From RGIG9608 sp045602425 (GTDB lineage: Bacteria; Bacteroidota; Bacteroidia; Bacteroidales; Paludibacteraceae): a DNA stretch of 64,000 bases. The stretch lies in assembly GCA_045602425.1 (NCBI GenBank), contig JAZSBO010000006.1, forward strand, positions 62,001 to 126,000. Reading direction: 5' to 3'. The notes under the pieces were generated by a model. The model saw only the letters and a program-made list of their open reading frames with translations, did no database searches and was not told the DNA's origin. Position numbers and translations under genes: made by a program. Shown here piece by piece: positions 1 through 6,339 of this stretch (the first letter of the stretch is position 1; each line of letters begins with the position of its first letter).

Positions 1-429
1 ACGCAAGATTTCGTACAAGACAATCAATCGAAATCATCGTATGGAGTTGTTAGAGGATTGCATTTTCAACGTACACCATATAGTCAATCAAAACTTGTGT
101 CGGTTACAGTTGGTAGGGTTTGGGATGTGGCTGTCGATTTACGTGCTAACTCTGCCACGTATGGTCAATGGTACGGAGTAGAACTGACAGAAGAAAATCA
201 TTTACAATTTCTTATCCCTCGTGGATTTGCTCACGGTTTTTCGGTATTGAGCGAAACAGCCGTTTTTAGTTATAAATGCGACAATTTTTATAACCCTGAA
301 GCCGACGGCGGAATCTTGTTTAATGATCCCGATTTAAATATCGATTGGAAAATTCCTGCTGATAAAATGATTTTATCCGAAAAAGACAAGAAACACCCAT
401 TCCTAAAAGATACAATTCTTAATTTTTAG
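1..429 (+). CDS. rfbC: dTDP-4-dehydrorhamnose 3,5-epimerase, 5'-truncated by window edge
   Basis: Epimerises C3 and C5 of dTDP-4-keto-6-deoxyglucose, the third step of dTDP-L-rhamnose synthesis in the cytoplasm. The frame is open from base 1, so 142 residues are visible and about 40 N-terminal residues lie outside the window. The RGLHFQ segment carries the catalytic histidine of the RmlC family. The YKCDNFYNPEADGG stretch and FNDPDLNIDW near the C terminus are the usual RmlC cupin motifs. The stop is 3 bp before rfbD, so the two are co-transcribed. The first ATG in frame is at 58, but homology to the family clearly continues upstream of it. Confidence 0.95.
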   Translation, partial: TQDFVQDNQSKSSYGVVRGLHFQRTPYSQSKLVSVTVGRVWDVAVDLRANSATYGQWYGVELTEENHLQFLIPRGFAHGFSVLSETAVFSYKCDNFYNPEADGGILFNDPDLNIDWKIPADKMILSEKDKKHPFLKDTILNF

Positions 430-432
430 ACA

Positions 433-1290
433 ATGAAAGTATTGATTACAGGTGCAAACGGACAGCTTGGCAACGAAATGCGTATTGTTGCAAAGCAACA
501 TACTGAAGTAGATTTTGTTTTTACCGACATAGAAGAACTCAATATTTGCAATACCGACGAAGTTGACTCTTTCGTTAAAAATCTTCGTCCCAACTATATT
601 GTAAATTGTGCAGCATACACAGCTGTCGATAAAGCTGAAAACGACGTTGATTTGTGTCGTGCTATCAATTGCGATGCAGTGAAAAATCTTGGCGTAGCTG
701 CCCAAAAATATCAAGCAAAAATCATTCACGTTTCCACCGACTATGTTTTTGATGGAACGAGCAACATTCCTTATACCGAAACAATGCCAACCAACCCGCA
801 AACCATTTACGGAAAAACCAAATTAGAAGGCGAAAAAGCATTGCTATCGGTATGCGACGCAAGCTTTATTATTAGAACTTCGTGGCTCTACTCATCGTTT
901 GGGAACAACTTTGTAAAAACAATGTTGCGTTTAGGTAATGAACGAAACAGCCTTAATGTTGTTTTCGACCAAATAGGCACACCTACTTATGCTGCCGACT
1001 TGGCAAATGCCATTTGGGGAGTTATCATAAGCGAGAAAACCGATTATGGTGTTTATCATTTCTCAAACGAAGGCGTTTGTAGCTGGTACGATTTCACCAC
1101 AGCCATTTTCCGACTTACTAACACCAACTGCCAAGTATTCCCTATAGAATCGAGCGAGTACCCCACAAAAACTCCGCGACCTTTCTACAGCGTACTCAAC
1201 AAACGCAAAATAAAAAGCACTTTTGCCATCTCTATCCCGCACTGGGAAGTAAGCTTACAAAAGTGCCTACAAATACTTAAAGACAAATAA
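433..1290 (+). CDS. rfbD: dTDP-4-dehydrorhamnose reductase
   Basis: NAD(P)H-dependent reductase (RmlD) that completes dTDP-L-rhamnose for surface polysaccharide. At 285 aa it has normal family length. The N-terminal Rossmann motif GANGQLG starts at residue 7, STDYVFDG lies around residue 101, and the short-chain-dehydrogenase YxxxK (YGKTK) lies around residues 126-130. It starts 3 bp after rfbC and is followed at once by a strong terminator, so it is the last gene of the rhamnose operon. Confidence 0.97.
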   Translation: MKVLITGANGQLGNEMRIVAKQHTEVDFVFTDIEELNICNTDEVDSFVKNLRPNYIVNCAAYTAVDKAENDVDLCRAINCDAVKNLGVAAQKYQAKIIHVSTDYVFDGTSNIPYTETMPTNPQTIYGKTKLEGEKALLSVCDASFIIRTSWLYSSFGNNFVKTMLRLGNERNSLNVVFDQIGTPTYAADLANAIWGVIISEKTDYGVYHFSNEGVCSWYDFTTAIFRLTNTNCQVFPIESSEYPTKTPRPFYSVLNKRKIKSTFAISIPHWEVSLQKCLQILKDK

Positions 1291-1292
1291 AA

Positions 1293-1314
1293 AAGCGGAT
1301 TTAAATCCGCTTTT
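1293..1314. terminator. Bidirectional terminator between rfbD and a small secreted-protein gene
   Basis: A perfect palindrome AAAGCGGATTTAAATCCGCTTT is flanked by A and T runs on both sides. It can end transcription of rfbD (+) and of the convergent small gene (-). Confidence 0.9.
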
Positions 1315-1322
1315 TTATTTTC

Positions 1323-1628
1323 CTACATATTAAAATAGTATTTAGTACCGTCTACACTTACATAATAATTGCCATACTCTTGATCCGCTGCACTTCTTGA
1401 CTCAAATACATAATATGTGCCTTTATGTGCAACTTCTGCTATCCAATTTCCATTTTTATCCATTTTTACTGTAATGACTATAGAATTTTTTCCTGAAGAA
1501 CTATAAGCACTCCCAGTATACAAACAAGGGCTATCAGGAGCACAAGTTTGAGCAACTAACACAGATGTAGTAGTAGAAACTACTGGCACTCCAATGGCTA
1601 AAGCCAAAATCAAAACTAATTTTTTCAT
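1323..1628 (-). CDS. Small secreted protein of unknown function
   Basis: A 101-aa protein with a clear signal peptide (MKKLVLILALAIGVP..., likely cleaved near VLVAQ-T at residues 24-27). The mature part has a CAPDSPC cysteine pair and alternating polar/hydrophobic stretches such as NSIVITVKMDKNGNWIA, suggesting a small beta-sheet domain. A C-terminal segment ends ...YYFNM. I do not recognise a named family. A -7 promoter box lies at 1675-1682. It is probably periplasmic or extracellular. Confidence 0.7.
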   Translation of the reverse strand: MKKLVLILALAIGVPVVSTTTSVLVAQTCAPDSPCLYTGSAYSSSGKNSIVITVKMDKNGNWIAEVAHKGTYYVFESRSAADQEYGNYYVSVDGTKYYFNM

Positions 1629-1674
1629 GTTTTTTAAATTTTTAAAAAGTTAATAAATAATAAATTGTATGCGG

Positions 1675-1682
1675 CAAAAGTA
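1675..1682 (-). promoter_or_regulatory. Bacteroidetes -7 promoter box for the small secreted-protein gene
   Basis: Minus-strand TACTTTTG matches TAnnTTTG and lies about 46 bp before the start codon. The -33 TTTG is degenerate (a TTTTCG near 1705-1710). Only the -7 element is well supported. Confidence 0.5.
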
Positions 1683-1761
1683 GTGCAACCCAATAGAATA
1701 GATGCGAAAACATTATTCCGAAACAACCACACAATCGGGCGGATTTCGCCCTAAAATAGGG

Positions 1762-1989
1762 TTATTTTTGCCGCTTTTCGGCATAAGCATCTGAATAGTA
1801 ATCAAATAGATTTTCTTCCAAGATTAACGAAATACGCAAGAGCAAACCTGCATCTATATGTTTTCGTTTAAGAATTTTTGACATATTCGACGAATCGGTA
1901 TAAAGTTTCCGAGCCAACCAAGCTCCACTGCGTTCTTGCTCCTGCAACTTTTGGCGAATAATGTTTCCGATATGAATATCTTTTTCCAT
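1762..1989 (-). CDS. Small helix-turn-helix (XRE-like) protein
   Basis: A 75-aa, one-domain protein. The pattern IGNIIRQKLQEQ, WLARKLYTDSSNMSKIL and a terminal ISLILEENLFDYYSD fits the short XRE-type DNA-binding proteins common in Bacteroidetes. It may be a transcriptional regulator, but its target is unknown. The ATG directly follows a run of seven T and has no Shine-Dalgarno. The whole 5' side (1990-2150) is a long structured element, so this gene may be controlled by it. Weak overlapping hairpins (1737-1761) follow the stop. Confidence 0.75.
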   Translation of the reverse strand: MEKDIHIGNIIRQKLQEQERSGAWLARKLYTDSSNMSKILKRKHIDAGLLLRISLILEENLFDYYSDAYAEKRQK

Positions 1990-2150
1990 AAAAAAACGTG
2001 AACTATTTTCGTTTATTGCCTATTTAAATCCGTTAGCCGACCAAAGCATTGTAGGTAAATAAGCACGAAAATAGCTCACGCCAAAAGACGTGAACTTCCG
2101 CCTGCTTATTCTCTCCTACTATAAATTTTGGTCGTTTACGGATTCGAGAA
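1990..2150 (-). ncRNA. Structured RNA element A (family of three in this window), abutting the XRE gene
   Basis: A long imperfect hairpin with arms AATCCGT 2027-2033/2138-2144, CGACCAAA 2038-2045/2127-2134, GTAGG 2051-2055/2115-2119, AATAAGCA 2058-2065/2103-2110 and an apical TCACG 2076-2080/CGTGA 2089-2093. On the minus strand the apical segment GCGTGAGCTATTTTCGTG matches elements B and C, and the element ends in U7 directly followed by ATG of the HTH gene. Strand is inferred from that shared U-run-ATG end. It may be an independent small RNA or a 5' leader. Boundaries are approximate, and no closing helix like that of B and C is visible. Confidence 0.6.
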
Positions 2151-2181
2151 TAAAAGTCGAAACTCCTTATTTTTAATAGTT

Positions 2182-2201
2182 AAATCTGCCTCTGCAGATT
2201 T
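2182..2201. other. Short hairpin downstream of trmD
   Basis: AAATCTGC-CTCT-GCAGATTT forms a perfect 8-bp stem with a 4-nt loop about 40 bp beyond the trmD stop. Neither strand has a T run directly after it, so it is a weak or atypical terminator for trmD. It also separates trmD from element A. Confidence 0.45.
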
Positions 2202-2241
2202 CAAAAAAATTAAAATTTTAGTTATGTAATTTTTTATAAAA

Positions 2242-2919
2242 TCAATCAAGTAAATCGGGACGAAGAAGTTTTGTTCGCTCCAAAGCTTGCTCCAAACGCC
2301 ACTCTTCTATCTTAGCCTCATGCCCCGAGAGCAACACATCGGGCACTCGCCATCCATTAAATTCAGCAGGTCGAGTGTATTCAGGCGGAGCCAAAAGATT
2401 GTCTTGAAACGAATCTGAAAGAGCTGATTGCTCATCGCCAATAGCCCCCGGTAGCAATCGCACAATAGCATCAGTCATTATAGCCGCAGGCAATTCGCCA
2501 CCGGTAAGCACATAATCTCCTACCGAGATCTCTTTTGTTACTAAATAATCGCGTACGCGTTGGTCGACACCCTTATAATGCCCACATAGAATTATCAAGT
2601 TTTTCGACAAAGAAAGTTTATTTGCCGTCTGCTGACAAAAACGCTCTCCATCGGGCGATGTATAAATTATCTCATCGTAAACACGTTCGCTTTTGAGTTT
2701 CTCGATAACCTTAAAAATCGGTTCTACCTGCATCACCATACCAGCACCGCCACCAAACGGATAATCATCGACACGACGATGACGTTTATCCGACGAATAA
2801 TCACGTAAATCGTGCACAACAATTTCTACCAATCCTTTTTGTTGAACACGCTTCAAAATTGAACAATTAAGCGGGCTTTGCAACAATTCTGGCAACAATG
2901 TAATAATATCTATTCGCAT
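2242..2919 (-). CDS. trmD: tRNA (guanine-37-N1)-methyltransferase
   Basis: SPOUT-class enzyme that methylates G37 of tRNAs reading CNN codons and prevents +1 frameshifting. At 225 aa it is near the usual length. Family motifs seen are YPFGGGAGMVMQ, LCGHYKGVDQRV and the SAM-knot signature SVGDYVLTGGELPA. It is a single-gene unit here, separated from hemD by a terminator and preceded by its own promoter (2927-2957). It is not linked to rpsP/rimM/rplS as in many other phyla. Confidence 0.97.
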   Translation of the reverse strand: MRIDIITLLPELLQSPLNCSILKRVQQKGLVEIVVHDLRDYSSDKRHRRVDDYPFGGGAGMVMQVEPIFKVIEKLKSERVYDEIIYTSPDGERFCQQTANKLSLSKNLIILCGHYKGVDQRVRDYLVTKEISVGDYVLTGGELPAAIMTDAIVRLLPGAIGDEQSALSDSFQDNLLAPPEYTRPAEFNGWRVPDVLLSGHEAKIEEWRLEQALERTKLLRPDLLD

Positions 2920-2926
2920 ACAAATG

Positions 2927-2957
2927 CAAAATTAAAAATAAACGGATTTTAAACAAA
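2927..2957 (-). promoter_or_regulatory. Promoter of trmD
   Basis: On the minus strand TTTG (2957-2954), 19 bp, then TAATTTTG (2934-2927): an exact match to the Bacteroidetes -33/-7 consensus, ending 8 bp before the start codon. Confidence 0.75.
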
Positions 2958-2961
2958 AAAC

Positions 2962-2986
2962 AAATCCTCTTCAAAAAAGAGGATTT
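2962..2986 (-). terminator. Terminator of the LOG-DUF4271-hemD operon
   Basis: AAATCCTCTT/AAGAGGATTT, a 10-bp stem with a 5-nt loop, followed on the minus strand by GTTTTTTG. It lies just beyond the hemD stop and just upstream of the trmD promoter. Confidence 0.85.
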
Positions 2987-3007
2987 TGTAATAAAATTGT
3001 ACAACGA

Positions 3008-3766
3008 TTATTTTCGATGATTTTTATGATTTTCTTTTACAAATTGCAACAATGCCATAGCCATTGATGGACATTGAGGTGTAGGTACAGCCAAATCAAG
3101 CCGTAGATTTGCATCTTTTACCGCCTGAGCAGTCGTTGTACCAAAGCATGCAATTTGTATATCACCTTGCTCAAAGTTCGGGAAATTTTTCAACAAAGAA
3201 TGAATTCCTTGTGGCGAAAAAAACACTAACATATCATAATCGAATTTTTCATCTTCTTTGAAGTCGTTACTTACAGTTCGATACATCAATCCGATATGAT
3301 AATTCAATTTTAAATCTTCCAAAACCTTAACAATTTCATCATTGTATTGCTCCGACAAAACCACTAAATATTTCTCGTCAGCATGTTTTTTTATAAGTTC
3401 AACTAAAGCTGGCATTTTACCTGTTTCACTTACAAAAACTTTTCTTTTACGAAATTGAATATATTTCTGCAAATAAAGAGCGATAGCTTCTGACAAACAG
3501 AAATATTTCATTGTTTCAGGAACTGAAATACGCATCTCGGTACACAATCTAAAAAAATGATCTATACCTGTTTTTGCAGTAAAAATAATAGCAGAATGAT
3601 CAAGAATACTTACTTTTTGAGTTCTAAACTCCTTCGCTGAAATAGGATCAACTTTGATAAAAGGTCTAAAATCAATCTTCACACCATATTTTTCCGTAAT
3701 ATCAAAATACGGAGATTTGTCTGTGGTCGGTCGTGGTTGAGAAACCAGTATCTTCTTAATTTTCAA
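3008..3766 (-). CDS. hemD: Uroporphyrinogen-III synthase family protein
   Basis: A 252-aa HemD-like protein. HemD cyclises hydroxymethylbilane to uroporphyrinogen III in tetrapyrrole synthesis. Visible family features are KILVSQPRP at the N terminus, IIFTAKTGIDHFF in the first domain, and the conserved second-domain pieces MLVFFSPQGIHSLLKNFP and IACFGTTTAQAV. Sequence conservation in this family is low, so the call rests on these segments and on the adjacent DUF4271 gene, its usual partner in Bacteroidales. It starts 11 bp after DUF4271. Confidence 0.85.
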   Translation of the reverse strand: MKIKKILVSQPRPTTDKSPYFDITEKYGVKIDFRPFIKVDPISAKEFRTQKVSILDHSAIIFTAKTGIDHFFRLCTEMRISVPETMKYFCLSEAIALYLQKYIQFRKRKVFVSETGKMPALVELIKKHADEKYLVVLSEQYNDEIVKVLEDLKLNYHIGLMYRTVSNDFKEDEKFDYDMLVFFSPQGIHSLLKNFPNFEQGDIQIACFGTTTAQAVKDANLRLDLAVPTPQCPSMAMALLQFVKENHKNHRK

Positions 3767-3777
3767 TGAACTAAAAT

Positions 3778-4551
3778 CTATAATTTTACAATCAAATCTA
3801 TTTCACCAAGCATTTTTACAAATGCAACAATTGGTAAAAATTTCCAAATGCAAAGATACAACAATAAATAAAAAAGAGCAACCGTTTTCTCAAAAAAGAT
3901 TTGTAACAATTTATAAATGAGAGCTATTTCTAAAATTATAATAACAAGTAAAGCCACCCAAAGCACAATCGCACTAATTACCGACGGAGCATATATTGAG
4001 AGTATTGCCAACGGGAACAAAACAATTCCTGCAAACGAAAAAAACAGAAAATACTTTTTTATATATTGTGCCGATTGTTTTTGTCGAAAAAAAATCATCC
4101 CAATCAAAAACATCAGAAAATAACTAAACGACAAAAACAAAAATAATACTGCTAAAAAAAAGAAAATCAAATATGGTAAATATTCGCCTGTAAAAAAGTG
4201 TACAATTCTAAAAAGAAAATAACTAATACTGAATACCGATAGAAATGTCAGTATTAGTTTTGAAGAAACATATTGTGATGAGAAAATAATCGAAAACGAA
4301 GTACTTTCCTTTTCCGAAAATATCATCTTCCACTCCATACCTAAATAATTTAATGAAGTAGAAACAACTACACAATAGAGTAGAAAAAGTATAAATAAAC
4401 TAATAATAACCCACGGCAACGAGAAAAAATCGTTATGCAAAGGCAACATTTCAAATGCAGATTCAGTACTAATAGAATTTACATTTATCACATTATGTAA
4501 TGTATCTGTATGATATGTTGGAATTGTATCAATCATATTAAATTGCGGCAT
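3778..4551 (-). CDS. DUF4271 integral membrane protein
   Basis: A 257-aa protein with several hydrophobic helices (for example WVIISLFILFLLYCVVV, YLIFFFLAVLFLFLSF and IVLWVALLVIIILEIALIY), consistent with about six membrane spans after a polar N-terminal ~45 residues. It matches the DUF4271 family by position (directly before hemD) and by architecture. Function is unknown. Its start overlaps the LOG gene stop by 14 bp, so it is translationally coupled in a LOG-DUF4271-hemD operon. Confidence 0.8.
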   Translation of the reverse strand: MPQFNMIDTIPTYHTDTLHNVINVNSISTESAFEMLPLHNDFFSLPWVIISLFILFLLYCVVVSTSLNYLGMEWKMIFSEKESTSFSIIFSSQYVSSKLILTFLSVFSISYFLFRIVHFFTGEYLPYLIFFFLAVLFLFLSFSYFLMFLIGMIFFRQKQSAQYIKKYFLFFSFAGIVLFPLAILSIYAPSVISAIVLWVALLVIIILEIALIYKLLQIFFEKTVALFYLLLYLCIWKFLPIVAFVKMLGEIDLIVKL

Positions 4552-5119
4552 TTTTTCGCAAAGAAGGATCCCAAGGTTCCGCCTTTTCTATTGCTTCTAT
4601 AACATTTTCAGGAGTATCAACAACCGTCCAAATCTTTCGATGTACAGACCGCATAAATTGTTCTTCGATAAGCCGTTCCAAATAATCCAATAATGGAGAA
4701 AAAAAATTATCAACATTTACAATTACAATCGGTTTCAAAAAAAGTCCAAGCTGTTTCCATGTAATGACTTCGAGTAACTCCTCAAGCGTTCCACAACCTC
4801 CTGGCAATGCAATTGCTGCATCAGCTATTTGCATCATTCGCTTTTTCCTATCATGCATAGAATCTACGATTTCAAGCGTTGAAAGTTCTTTGTGATGCCA
4901 ATCTTGCTCACACATAAATCGAGGAATAACTCCTATTACCCTACCTCCATTTTCTAGAACAGAATTAGAAACAGCTGCCATAAGTCCCATATTCCCAGCA
5001 CCATTACAACACAAAACATTATTTTCTGCCAGAATTTTTCCTAAACGCTTTGCTGCATCAAAATAAGAAGATTTGACTTTTGTACTCGAAGCACAATACA
5101 CAACAACCGAACTTATCAT
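4538..5119 (-). CDS. LOG family protein (putative cytokinin-riboside-5'-monophosphate phosphoribohydrolase, TIGR00730)
   Basis: A 193-aa Rossmann-like protein. It carries the LOG signature PGGCGTLEEL, upstream GAGNMGLMAAVSN and VIGVIPRFM, and MHDRKKRM, which contributes the catalytic Arg. Members hydrolyse nucleoside 5'-monophosphates to a free base and ribose 5-phosphate. The physiological substrate in Bacteroidetes is not established. It is first in its operon, with a -7 box at 5139-5146, divergent from the epimerase gene. Confidence 0.9.
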   Translation of the reverse strand: MISSVVVYCASSTKVKSSYFDAAKRLGKILAENNVLCCNGAGNMGLMAAVSNSVLENGGRVIGVIPRFMCEQDWHHKELSTLEIVDSMHDRKKRMMQIADAAIALPGGCGTLEELLEVITWKQLGLFLKPIVIVNVDNFFSPLLDYLERLIEEQFMRSVHRKIWTVVDTPENVIEAIEKAEPWDPSLRKNAAI

Positions 5120-5138
5120 TTTACTCTAATTTTTCAAC

Positions 5139-5146
5139 AAAAATAC
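5139..5146 (-). promoter_or_regulatory. -7 promoter box of the LOG operon
   Basis: Minus-strand TATTTTTG, 19 bp before the LOG start codon, is a perfect TAnnTTTG. No good TTTG is seen at the expected -33 distance. Confidence 0.5.
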
Positions 5147-5159
5147 AATTTTTAATCCT

Positions 5160-5167
5160 TATTTTTG
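5160..5167 (+). promoter_or_regulatory. -7 promoter box of the dipeptide epimerase
   Basis: Plus-strand TATTTTTG lies 29 bp before ATG 5197. It falls inside the 5' part of the longest open frame, which argues that translation begins at 5197 and not at 5080. It sits back to back with the LOG -7 box. Confidence 0.6.
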
Positions 5168-5196
5168 ATTCTAAAAACAAATTATCAGACATTACT

Positions 5197-6210
5197 ATGA
5201 AACTAACATTCAAACCTTACAACTTAATACTCAAACACACTTTCTCGATAGCAAATTATTCAAGAAAAACTACCCCTATTGTATTAGTTCAAATAGAACA
5301 CAATGGGGTAATTGGTTATGGAGAAGCCTCGCTCCCTCAATATTTAGGCGAAACACAAGATTCCGTTTGCACATTCCTCCGAAAAGTTGATTTATCAAAA
5401 TTTGACATTCAAACTAATATTGCAGAAATAATGCTTTATGTAGATGCTATTGAGAATAAAAATACTGCAGCTAAAGCTGCTATTGACATCGCTCTACACG
5501 ATTTAAAAGGCAAAATAACTCATCAGTCTGTCAGGGAAATGTTAGGCATAAAATCTACAGAAACACCTTTTACGTCCTATACAATTGGCATAGACAAAGA
5601 GCATATTATTCGAGAGAAAGTAAAAGAGGCAACTCCATACTCCATTTTGAAAATAAAAGTCAATCGAGAGAATTGGCGAGAAACGATTGATATTATTCGA
5701 AAAGAAACCAATAAACCCTTATTTATTGATGCTAATCAAAGCTGGACATGTAAAGATGAAGCGTTAAAAAACATTCAGTTCTTATCCACAAAAAACGTTT
5801 TACTCATCGAACAACCATTAGAAAAATCCAATATCGCAGATCACAAATGGCTTACAGAGCGAAGTCCTTTACCAATTATTGCCGACGAATCTGTACAACG
5901 ATTAAACGATATCGAGAATGTAAAAGATGCTTTCAGTGGCATAAATATCAAACTTATGAAATGTACAGGTATCAATGAGGCTTTAAAAATGATTAGACTT
6001 GCTCGCCAGTATGGATTAAAAATAATGCTTGGCTGTATGACAGAAACTTCATGTGCAATATCAGCAGCAGCTCAACTTTCACCATTAGTTGATTTCGCTG
6101 ATTTAGATGGAAATCTACTCATCAAAAACGACTGTTTCAGTGGAATAAGAATAAAAAACGGCAAAATCATTCTAAACAACAAATATGGTATTGGTATAGA
6201 AGAAATATAA
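5197..6210 (+). CDS. Dipeptide epimerase, enolase superfamily (probable L-Ala-D/L-Glu epimerase)
   Basis: A 337-aa muconate-lactonizing/dipeptide-epimerase subgroup enzyme. Visible catalytic parts are the KxK motif in ILKIKVN, the metal ligands in DANQSW, IEQPL and IADES, and the second-base lysine in NIKLMK. Members of this type epimerise L-Ala-D-Glu from muropeptide recycling, but specificity cannot be fixed from sequence alone. The open frame extends back to 5080; ATG 5197 is preferred because a promoter box lies upstream inside that extension and the family N terminus (MKLTFKPYNL) begins there. It is monocistronic. Confidence 0.88.
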   Translation: MKLTFKPYNLILKHTFSIANYSRKTTPIVLVQIEHNGVIGYGEASLPQYLGETQDSVCTFLRKVDLSKFDIQTNIAEIMLYVDAIENKNTAAKAAIDIALHDLKGKITHQSVREMLGIKSTETPFTSYTIGIDKEHIIREKVKEATPYSILKIKVNRENWRETIDIIRKETNKPLFIDANQSWTCKDEALKNIQFLSTKNVLLIEQPLEKSNIADHKWLTERSPLPIIADESVQRLNDIENVKDAFSGINIKLMKCTGINEALKMIRLARQYGLKIMLGCMTETSCAISAAAQLSPLVDFADLDGNLLIKNDCFSGIRIKNGKIILNNKYGIGIEEI

Positions 6211-6265
6211 CGCCATTTATAAACAAAATTTTACGATTGAATTATTGTTGTCCATCGCTAAAAAA

Positions 6266-6317
6266 GCTAAATAAGACTAAGGCAAAAATTTTCACCTTGT
6301 TTTTTCTCTTATTTAGC
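6266..6317. terminator. Convergent terminator between epimerase and nuclease genes
   Basis: GCTAAATAAGA 6266-6276 pairs with TCTTATTTAGC 6307-6317; the loop contains a smaller AAGG/CCTT pairing. Flanking A and T tracts on both sides make it usable in either direction. Confidence 0.8.
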
Positions 6318-6339
6318 CTTTTATAAGTCTATAAAAACT

